Source of the DNA: CAYVKM01 sp964452045 | GTDB taxonomy: Bacteria > Calditrichota > Calditrichia > RBG-13-44-9 | DNA length: 12,111 bases | Reading direction: 5' to 3' | Assembly (NCBI GenBank): GCA_964452045.1 | Contig: CAYVKM010000105.1 | Span: 1-12,111, forward strand | Shown here: one piece after another, positions 1 through 5,528 of the stretch | Position numbering within the stretch: position 1 is the first letter of the stretch | Layout: each line of letters starts with the position of its first letter | The notes under the pieces: model-generated | What the model was told of the DNA's origin: nothing | Seen by the model: only the letters and a program-made list of their open reading frames with translations | Database searches by the model: none | Translations under genes and position numbers: made by a program

Positions 1-641
1 TTATTGCCATATCCGGTCTGGCTCTCTTTCTATTTGTGATTGTGCATCTACTGGGAAATCTTACCCTGCTTTCGGGAAACCCGGATATTTTTAATGCTTA
101 TTCACATAAACTAACCAGTCTCGGGCCAATATTATATTTTGCTGAATTTCTATTGGCAGCTGCCTTTCTTTTTCATATGACCTTAGCGGTCTGGACAACC
201 CTTAAAAACTGGGGTACCCGGTCAAAAAATTATGTGGTTATTAAGAGTGCCGGAAAGGAGAGCAAAAAAACGCTTTCCTCCACCACTATGATTTACACGG
301 GAACGGTAATTATTATTTTTACCATACTTCACCTGATAACTTTTAAGTATGGCCCTGGAATTGCCGATGGCTATTTCACTTATTTGAACGGAGAGAAAGT
401 GAGGGATCTTCACCGTCTGGTAATCGAGGTCTTCCAAAGAGAATGGTTTGTCATCTGGTATGTTGCGGCCATGGTTTTCCTGGGATTTCATTTGAGGCAT
501 GCGTTTTGGAGCGGGTTGCAATCGCTTGGTGCGAATACCCAGAAATTATCTCCTTACTTATATGGTGCAGGTTTGGTCTTTGCTTTAGTTCTGGCATTTG
601 GTTTTATCTTTATTCCGCTTTGGGTTTATTTTGTTTACTAG
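1..641 (+). CDS. sdhC: Succinate dehydrogenase cytochrome b subunit, B-type (5' end missing)
   Basis: This is the membrane anchor of succinate dehydrogenase/fumarate reductase, passing electrons between SdhB and the quinone pool through two b hemes. The frame is open from base 3, so the start lies left of the window; 212 residues are visible and only about 10-20 are probably missing. Five hydrophobic segments can be seen (about residues 1-20, 42-66, 94-116, 147-170 and 185-212), the layout of single-subunit fused B-type anchors rather than SdhC/SdhD pairs. Histidines in these segments suit heme ligation: H15 in the motif VHLLGN, H58, H110 and H163. It ends 29 bases before sdhA and is followed by sdhA and sdhB in the usual B-type order. 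The sequence alone does not tell which direction (succinate oxidation or fumarate reduction) dominates. Confidence 0.93.
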   Translation, partial: IAISGLALFLFVIVHLLGNLTLLSGNPDIFNAYSHKLTSLGPILYFAEFLLAAAFLFHMTLAVWTTLKNWGTRSKNYVVIKSAGKESKKTLSSTTMIYTGTVIIIFTILHLITFKYGPGIADGYFTYLNGEKVRDLHRLVIEVFQREWFVIWYVAAMVFLGFHLRHAFWSGLQSLGANTQKLSPYLYGAGLVFALVLAFGFIFIPLWVYFVY

Positions 642-670
642 GTTTTAATTATGATCGGGAGTTACAATTT

Positions 671-2614
671 ATGGCGTTAAATGAAAAAATTAAGATTGGT
701 AGTCCATTACAGGGTGATATTCAGGATGGACCAATAGAAAGTCGCTGGGTAACCTATAAACACAATTTAACCCTGGTCAGTCCTGCCAATAAAAAGAAGC
801 ATGAGATTTTGGTGGTGGGTACAGGTCTGGCAGGTGCCTCTGCCGCGGCATCACTGGCAGAACTGGGGTATAATGTCAAAAGTTTCTGCATCCAGGATTC
901 TCCCCGACGAGCACACAGCATCGCTGCCCAGGGTGGCATTAATGCGGCCAAGAATTACCAGAATGATGGAGACAGTGTCTGGCGACTTTTTTATGATACG
1001 GTAAAAGGTGGAGATTTCCGATCCCGGGAGTCTAATGTTTATCGGCTGGCGGAACTCAGCGTTAGTATTATTGATCAGGCGGTTGCCCAGGGTGTGCCAT
1101 TTGCCCGGGAATATGGAGGACAACTTGCCAACCGGTCATTTGGGGGAGCTCTGGTTTCTAGAACTTTTTACGCCCGTGGGCAAACCGGCCAGCAATTACT
1201 CCTTGGAGCCTACGGGGCATTGCTTCGCCAGGTAAAAGCGGGAAAGGTGCAACTTTTTCCCCGACGGGAAATGCTTGACCTTGTGGTTATCGATGGAAAA
1301 GCACGTGGTATTGTAACCAGAAATCTAATCTCTGGTGAACTGGAATCGTATGTTGGTGATGCGGTTATTCTGGCGACCGGTGGTTATTCTAATGCTTATT
1401 ATTTGTCCACCAATGCGAAAAATTCCAATGTCACTGCTTCCTGGCGTTGTTACAAACGGGGCGCATATTTTGCCAATCCCTGCTTTACCCAAATACACCC
1501 AACCTGTATTCCGGTGTCGGGAGATTATCAGTCGAAATTAACCCTGATGAGCGAGAGTTTAAGGAATGATGGCCGGGTCTGGGTTCCTAAAGAGAAGAAT
1601 GATAAAAGACATGCCAATGAGATTCCCGACGAGGAGAGAGATTATTATCTGGAAAGACGATATCCTGCTTTCGGGAATCTGGTTCCGCGCGATGTGGCCT
1701 CCCGTGCAGCCAAGGCGGTATGTGACGAGGGTAGAGGTGTCGGAGAGACTGGTAGAGCCGTTTTTCTGGACTTCCGGGATGTGATCGAAAAAAATGGTCG
1801 GGAATATGTGGAAGATAAATATGGCAATCTGTTTGAAATGTACGAACGGATTACCGGAGAAAATCCATATCAGAGGCCAATGAGAATTTATCCAGCCCTT
1901 CATTACACTATGGGTGGTTTATGGGTGGATTATAATTTGATGAGTAACCTTCCCGGCTTATTTGTGCTGGGTGAAGCCAATTTTTCGGATCATGGGGCGA
2001 ATCGGCTTGGCGCCAGTGCTTTAATGCAGGGCCTGGCCGACGGATATTTCGTTATTCCCTATACCCTTGGTGATTATTTAAGCAAAGCGAAGCCGGAGAA
2101 AGTAACCATTGACAACCCAGCTTTTAAAAAATCCCTGGAATACGTATCTGATTTCACCCAAAAGTTGGTTGGCGTAAAGGGTAAAAAGACAGTAATGGAA
2201 TTCCACCGCGAACTCGGGCTTCTTTTATGGGAGTATGCCGGTATGTCTCGGAGCGAGAGCGGACTTTCAACGCTATTGGAAAAAATTCCTGAAATAAAAG
2301 AAGATTTCTGGAAAAACATTGCTGTACCCGGAAAGTCGGAAGATTTTAACAAGAATTTGGAGTTTGCTGGCCGGGTGGCTGATTTTCTTGAACTTGCCGA
2401 GCTTATCGGGCTGGATGCTTTAAACCGGAATGAATCCTGTGGTGCTCATTTCCGAGAAGAACATCAAACGCCGGATCATGAGGCGTTGAGAAATGACAGG
2501 GAATATAGTTATGTGGCTGCATGGGAATATTCCGATGAAGGGGAATTGCCAGTTTTGCATAAAGAGGATCTTGAGTTTGAGTATGTCAAACCCACTCAAA
2601 GAAGCTATAAGTAA
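671..2614 (+). CDS. sdhA: Succinate dehydrogenase / fumarate reductase flavoprotein subunit
   Basis: Catalytic subunit that interconverts succinate and fumarate using covalently bound FAD, on the cytoplasmic face of the membrane. It has 647 residues, normal for B-type enzymes. Visible motifs are the FAD-binding GTGLAG (50-55), the HSIAAQGG segment whose H82 should carry the FAD, HPTC (277-280), catalytic Arg340 in PRDVASRA, HYTMGG (411-416) and the GANRLGASAL segment (442-451) with Arg445. The frame stays open upstream to 443 inside sdhC, but the start at 671 is chosen because GGGAG (657-661) lies 9 bases before it, translation from there aligns with the family, and the earlier part is sdhC read out of frame. 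The gene sits between sdhC and sdhB in one operon. All key residues are present, so it should be active. Confidence 0.97.
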   Translation: MALNEKIKIGSPLQGDIQDGPIESRWVTYKHNLTLVSPANKKKHEILVVGTGLAGASAAASLAELGYNVKSFCIQDSPRRAHSIAAQGGINAAKNYQNDGDSVWRLFYDTVKGGDFRSRESNVYRLAELSVSIIDQAVAQGVPFAREYGGQLANRSFGGALVSRTFYARGQTGQQLLLGAYGALLRQVKAGKVQLFPRREMLDLVVIDGKARGIVTRNLISGELESYVGDAVILATGGYSNAYYLSTNAKNSNVTASWRCYKRGAYFANPCFTQIHPTCIPVSGDYQSKLTLMSESLRNDGRVWVPKEKNDKRHANEIPDEERDYYLERRYPAFGNLVPRDVASRAAKAVCDEGRGVGETGRAVFLDFRDVIEKNGREYVEDKYGNLFEMYERITGENPYQRPMRIYPALHYTMGGLWVDYNLMSNLPGLFVLGEANFSDHGANRLGASALMQGLADGYFVIPYTLGDYLSKAKPEKVTIDNPAFKKSLEYVSDFTQKLVGVKGKKTVMEFHRELGLLLWEYAGMSRSESGLSTLLEKIPEIKEDFWKNIAVPGKSEDFNKNLEFAGRVADFLELAELIGLDALNRNESCGAHFREEHQTPDHEALRNDREYSYVAAWEYSDEGELPVLHKEDLEFEYVKPTQRSYK

Positions 2615-2626
2615 GGAGCGGTTTTA

Positions 2627-3370
<744 letters not shown>

Positions 3371-3373
<3 letters not shown>

Positions 3374-3403
3374 AAAAAGCTGGCATCGTAATGAAGCCAG
3401 CTT
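3371..3403 (-). terminator. Intrinsic terminator of the HU gene, between convergent genes
   Basis: An 8-bp perfect stem (3377-3384 with 3396-3403, arm AAGCTGGC on the plus strand) closes an 11-base loop. Read on the minus strand it is followed directly by a run of T (complement of the A-run 3372-3378), the classic rho-independent form, 24 bases past the HU stop codon. On the plus strand the same hairpin comes right after the sdhB stop but is followed by CAATTCAT, so it would be a weak terminator for sdh. Confidence 0.85.
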
Positions 3404-3426
3404 CAATTCATATCAAAACAAAAAAA

Positions 3427-3696
3427 CTATAACATTTCTTTCAATGCTTTTCCGGCTCTGAATACCGGAGCTTTCCGTGCAGGTATTCTAATCTTTTCAC
3501 CGGTTCGTGGATTTCTGGCATCACGAGCAGGACGGTTAACCACTTTGAAAGATCCGAAACCAACCAGATTTACCGAATCTCCTTTTTTCAACTGCCCCTT
3601 CACTGCTGTCAAAAATGCATTTAAAAAAGCATCTGAATCTTTTCTGCTATGACCCGTTTTTGATGCCAATGCATCAACCAATTCTTTCCTATTCAT
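3427..3696 (-). CDS. hup: HU-family nucleoid DNA-binding protein
   Basis: Small basic protein that binds and bends DNA as a dimer and helps compact the nucleoid. It has 89 residues, the family's normal length. The N-terminal helices (about 1-40) form the dimer body. The signature GFGSF (46-50) leads into the beta-arm with RNPRTGEKIRIPA (61-73), whose Pro63 is the residue that intercalates into DNA. It has no long C-terminal tail. The start is supported by a perfect AGGAGG (3702-3707) 5 bases upstream. It is the last minus-strand gene before the sdh operon and has its own strong terminator; 182 bases separate it from the FlgM-like gene. HU and its relative IHF cannot be told apart with certainty, but the sequence reads as a typical homodimeric HU. 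No convincing promoter was found just upstream. Confidence 0.95.
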   Translation of the reverse strand: MNRKELVDALASKTGHSRKDSDAFLNAFLTAVKGQLKKGDSVNLVGFGSFKVVNRPARDARNPRTGEKIRIPARKAPVFRAGKALKEML

Positions 3697-3822
3697 TTAG
3701 GCCTCCTAATTTATAGTATAGTAGTTTAAATACTTTTCAATTTCTGAAAATAAGTTCAAAATGTCAAGTAGAAAAATGTAATTTATCAAGGTTTTTTAGG
3801 GTTTTCGGGGACTTTTTACCCT

Positions 3823-3858
3823 CTCAGGACAGAATTTTGAGATTTTCTGTCCTTTGAG
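3823..3858 (-). repeat. Stem-loop downstream of the FlgM-like gene (distal of two)
   Basis: A perfect 9-bp inverted repeat, AGGACAGAA (3826-3834) with TTCTGTCCT (3845-3853), closes a 10-base loop. It can be lengthened by CTC (3823-3825) pairing with GAG (3856-3858) past a 2-base bulge. No T-run follows on either strand, so it is not a standard intrinsic terminator. It lies two bases from a second hairpin (3861-3894) in the gap between the FlgM-like gene and HU. It may be an RNA 3'-end stabiliser or a protein-binding site. Confidence 0.6.
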
Positions 3859-3860
3859 CA

Positions 3861-3894
3861 AGACGAAAATCTATTTTATTAGATTATTTCGTCT
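3861..3894 (-). repeat. Stem-loop containing the FlgM-like stop codon (proximal of two)
   Basis: The arms AGACGAAA (3861-3868) and TTTCGTCT (3887-3894) pair perfectly over 8 bp. After a 2-base bulge, five more pairs form (3869-3873 with 3880-3884), leaving a 6-base loop. In the minus-strand transcript the tandem stop codons TAATAA of the FlgM-like gene lie at the tip of this hairpin, so a terminating ribosome would melt it. No T-run follows. Its role is unknown; it could affect RNA stability or read-through toward HU. Confidence 0.6.
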
Positions 3895-4175
3895 AAACGA
3901 CCGCTTTTTATTAGCTCCTGTAATTCGGGAGAATGGAGTATTCGTTCGGCGACGATTTTTAGTACATCTTCACGGTCATAAAAATTTTCATTGATGCGTT
4001 CTCTGATCTGCACAATTCTTTCCGGAGTCAATTTAATTGCAAGTTCACTTTTGTCAGCCTCTTCCTGATGGGACAAAAGTTCCGCGGAGCGAATTGCGGA
4101 ATCAGTCATTTCAAATTTCTTATTCTCTTCCACAGTAACCTTACGCTTTACTTTTTTAAAGATATTAAATTTCAT
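3879..4175 (-). CDS. flgM: FlgM-like anti-sigma-28 factor
   Basis: Probable negative regulator of flagellar genes. FlgM proteins hold sigma-28 (FliA) inactive until they are exported through the finished hook and basal body. The protein has 98 residues. Its N-terminal third is basic and unlike known families (first 13 residues rich in Lys/Arg). The match is in the second half, where residues 50-80 follow the FlgM C-terminal pattern: TPERIVQIRERI, a short gap with FYD, then VLKIVAERIL. About 18 residues follow that pattern, more than in enteric FlgM. The start has an AGGGA (4187-4191) 11 bases upstream, rather far; Met23 is an alternative start. FliW and a small sigma-like protein lie upstream on the same strand. 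The family match is by eye from a short helical pattern, so it is likely but not certain. No sigma-28 gene is in the window. Confidence 0.62.
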   Translation of the reverse strand: MKFNIFKKVKRKVTVEENKKFEMTDSAIRSAELLSHQEEADKSELAIKLTPERIVQIRERINENFYDREDVLKIVAERILHSPELQELIKSGRLDEII

Positions 4176-4228
4176 TAAATTTGCTATCCCTGCTAATTTA
4201 ATATTTAACGTTTTCTCTTTGATTTTCT

Positions 4229-4256
4229 ATGGAATTTGATCTGGGTCTCATTCCAT
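4229..4256 (-). promoter_or_regulatory. Inverted repeat in the leader of the FlgM-like gene
   Basis: Seven-base perfect arms (4229-4235 and 4250-4256) flank a 14-base spacer, 54-81 bases upstream of the FlgM-like start. In the minus-strand RNA, the first arm contains AUGGAAU, and a second GGA occurs at the ribosome-binding site (AGGGA). Two GGA motifs, one in a hairpin and one at the ribosome-binding site, are the usual layout of CsrA-controlled messages, but here the GGA is in the stem and not the loop. It could equally be a DNA operator or chance in AT-rich sequence. Confidence 0.35.
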
Positions 4257-4457
4257 TTCAATCTTTAATTTCTCGCCTCTTTCTTCTCATAATATCGAGC
4301 TGTTTCAAAACAACTTTAGTGAATATCATAAATTAATTTTCAGTTTTTACCTTTAGTGACATTGCTCAAACCAAGATATAACATCGAAAATCAATGATAA
4401 TAAATATTTGAAGTAACAAAACAAAAAGGCTGGAATGAATTGAAAAAATTCAAAATT

Positions 4458-4488
4458 AAAAAAATATTGAGACTGTGTGAAATCTCAA
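4458..4488 (-). terminator. Possible weak intrinsic terminator after the small sigma-like gene
   Basis: A 6-bp stem TTGAGA (4467-4472) with TCTCAA (4483-4488) closes a 10-base loop. On the minus strand it is followed by TA and seven Ts (complement of the A-run 4458-4464). It lies about 50 bases beyond the stop of the small gene at 4536. The stem is short and AT-rich, so termination may be partial. If it works, fliW and the small gene form one unit separate from the FlgM-like gene. Confidence 0.45.
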
Positions 4489-4535
4489 GAACTTGAAAAT
4501 TGGTTCAATATAGGATTTACTTTTAATGGGGTTGA

Positions 4536-4715
4536 TTAACGCGACAATTCCGGATTACTTACTTCTGCAGGGATTTTCTCTAATATCATTTTCACCTGTT
4601 CTATGGACAGTCTTTCGTAAAGATAAAGTCCCAATAATAATCTGTCATTTTCCGATAACTGTTTTAGAAGTTTTAATACATCATTAATATTATTTAGTCT
4701 TTCTTGATGCGGCAT
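4536..4715 (-). CDS. Small protein resembling part of sigma factor region 4
   Basis: Unrecognised 59-residue protein. The stretch from about residue 15 to 45 (LLKQLSENDRLLLGLYLYE, then LSIEQVKMIL) has the spacing of the first helices of sigma-70 family region 4, where FliA-type factors read roughly LP-E-E----L-LYY-E-L---EI---L. After that the resemblance stops: the recognition helix that would contact the -35 element is absent, and the protein ends in a short polar tail. The start is taken at the ATG at 4715, with GGAG (4722-4725) 6 bases upstream; an in-frame TTG at 4718 would sit only 3 bases from GGAG. The gene begins 52 bases after fliW on the same strand and is probably cotranscribed with it. 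It could be a decoy or adaptor in flagellar sigma control, or simply a small helical protein. The similarity is by eye only. Confidence 0.55.
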   Translation of the reverse strand: MPHQERLNNINDVLKLLKQLSENDRLLLGLYLYERLSIEQVKMILEKIPAEVSNPELSR

Positions 4716-4767
4716 CAATCACTCCATTTATATTAGAATCATAATTATTATCTCAAATAGGAAGTAT

Positions 4768-5184
4768 TTAGTTCAGTGGAAAAGAAATTGGCAATTCTTC
4801 CGGAGAAAGAATTATTTGTTTTCCCTCTTTTCTCTGATAATCAATAAGGATTGGGCCCTTTAGGTTAATAGTCACATTTCCATTGTTGCCCTTGATTGTT
4901 ACTACACAATAGACATCGGAATTTGAATTGGAAGGTTTCAGGGATGTGAAAATATCAAAGGGGAATTTAGCCTGGTATTTTTTTGACAAAACGAATGGAT
5001 CGATGACCGGAAATCCGAAATTACTGTTGTCAAGTGAGATTAACCAGCTAAACGGATGCCAGTTTTCATCTTGCAAAATGACAAAACGTGAAAAATTTTC
5101 ATAACCAATAATACCTTTTGGAAAATGAATAACCTTGTCTTCTGATACTTCGAATATTCCAAGTTGCTGGTGTACAATTTTCAT
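4768..5184 (-). CDS. fliW: Flagellar assembly factor FliW
   Basis: FliW binds flagellin in the cytoplasm and, when free, binds CsrA and relieves CsrA repression of flagellin translation. This makes flagellin synthesis match export. The 138-residue protein shows the family's hallmarks: HFPKGIIGYENF (20-31), FSWLISLD (45-52) followed by FGFPVIDPF (56-64), and NLKGPILID (107-115) near the C-terminus, where the usual form is NL-API-IN. The length is slightly below the common 145-155. GAGGG (5189-5193) lies 4 bases before the ATG. A sigma-54 type promoter at 5219-5235 reads into it, in keeping with control as a flagellar gene. In many genomes fliW is beside csrA and flagellin; here neither is visible, and the neighbours are a small sigma-like protein and a FlgM-like protein. 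Confidence 0.93.
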   Translation of the reverse strand: MKIVHQQLGIFEVSEDKVIHFPKGIIGYENFSRFVILQDENWHPFSWLISLDNSNFGFPVIDPFVLSKKYQAKFPFDIFTSLKPSNSNSDVYCVVTIKGNNGNVTINLKGPILIDYQRKEGKQIILSPEELPISFPLN

Positions 5185-5218
5185 TTAACCCTCTTAATTC
5201 AATCTTCATTATAGTATC

Positions 5219-5235
5219 AGCAAGTAAAATGCCAA
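5219..5235 (-). promoter_or_regulatory. Sigma-54 (RpoN) type promoter of fliW
   Basis: On the minus strand the sequence TTGGCATTTTACTTGCT matches the sigma-54 consensus (C/T)TGGCACG-N4-TTGC(A/T) at every core position except the C and G after TGGCA. The essential GG (-24, at 5233-5232) and GC (-12, at 5221-5220) are exactly 10 bases apart. Transcription would start near 5208, leaving a leader of about 24 bases that contains the ribosome-binding site. Such promoters need an NtrC/FlrC-type activator, which is not in this window. Confidence 0.78.
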
Positions 5236-5385
5236 GAATATTCGTTTTCTTGAAGAAGAGCCAATTCATTAATTTTCCGAAGGTTAAGAAAGTCTGAAAA
5301 AAGTTTTTGCTATCCCAACATCATCCTTTTTCAACACTGTTTACTAAAATTTCAACAGTTAGCAATTCCTGGGAGGTATTTGCAT

Positions 5386-5400
5386 GGATAGAATCTATCC
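5386..5400. repeat. 15-base inverted repeat GGATAGA-A-TCTATCC
   Basis: Seven-base perfect arms surround a single central base. The size and symmetry suit a dimeric regulator's operator, though a 1-base centre is unsuitable for an RNA hairpin. It overlaps the start of the 13-codon plus-strand frame. Its centre is 35 bases from the centre of the second repeat at 5420-5436. It is about 150 bases upstream of the fliW sigma-54 promoter, a distance at which activators of such promoters commonly bind; that link is inference. Confidence 0.45.
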
Positions 5401-5419
5401 TTTGGTATTGGGACCTATC

Positions 5420-5436
5420 AATTGAAATATTCAATT
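5420..5436. repeat. 17-base inverted repeat AATTGAA-ATA-TTCAATT
   Basis: Seven-base perfect arms flank three bases. It is AT-rich, so chance is more likely than for the repeat at 5386-5400. The two share symmetry and size but not sequence. Confidence 0.3.
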
Positions 5437-5528
5437 TTGAAGGTTGGGTTTTACTACTCTAAAGTTTAGAGACAAATTAGAATGATCGTTCTGGTTTTTC
5501 ACTGAAAATGGAAAAATACCTGGCAATC

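Larger units (their letters stand above)
4176..4535 (-). other. AT-rich intergenic region and leader of the FlgM-like gene
   Basis: These 360 bases hold no gene that I can support. Near the small-protein end is a weak terminator (4458-4488). Near the FlgM-like end is an inverted repeat, ATGGAAT (4229-4235) with ATTCCAT (4250-4256), with 14 bases between the arms, which would fold in the leader RNA. I looked for sigma-54 (GG-N10-GC) and sigma-28 type promoters reading toward the FlgM-like gene and found no convincing one. The middle (about 4260-4455) is very AT-rich with no recognisable signal. Confidence 0.6.
5185..5528. other. Intergenic region between the oxidoreductase and fliW
   Basis: These 344 bases hold no conventional gene. 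Seen here are the sigma-54 promoter of fliW (5219-5235, minus), two inverted repeats (5386-5400 and 5420-5436), and a 13-codon plus-strand frame at 5384-5425 (MDRIYPLVLGPIN, then stop) preceded by GGGAGG (5371-5376). No hairpin with a T-run follows the oxidoreductase stop, so its transcript may read into this region. A minus-strand frame beginning near 5270 and running into fliW out of phase has no ribosome-binding site and was not kept. Confidence 0.6.

Noticed and set aside
443..670. Upstream extension of the sdhA frame into sdhC (76 extra codons)
   Set aside because: It is sdhC read out of phase; the start at 671 has a ribosome-binding site and aligns with the family N-terminus.
3697..3770. 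Sigma-70 promoter for the HU gene (TTGACA at 3762-3767 or TTGAAA at 3735-3740, minus strand)
   Set aside because: TTGACA has no usable -10 at 16-18 bases, and TTGAAA would place the transcript start inside the ribosome-binding site.
4176..4300. Sigma-28 type promoter (TAAA-N15-GCCGATAA) for the FlgM-like gene
   Set aside because: A TAAA is present, but nothing like GCCGATAA occurs at the required spacing.
4528..4546. GG-N10-GC match on the plus strand
   Set aside because: It lacks the TGGCA and TTGC cores and no plus-strand gene follows.
5104..5273. Minus-strand frame of about 55 codons starting upstream of fliW and overlapping it out of phase
   Set aside because: No ribosome-binding site, it runs through the sigma-54 promoter, and it overlaps a well-supported gene.
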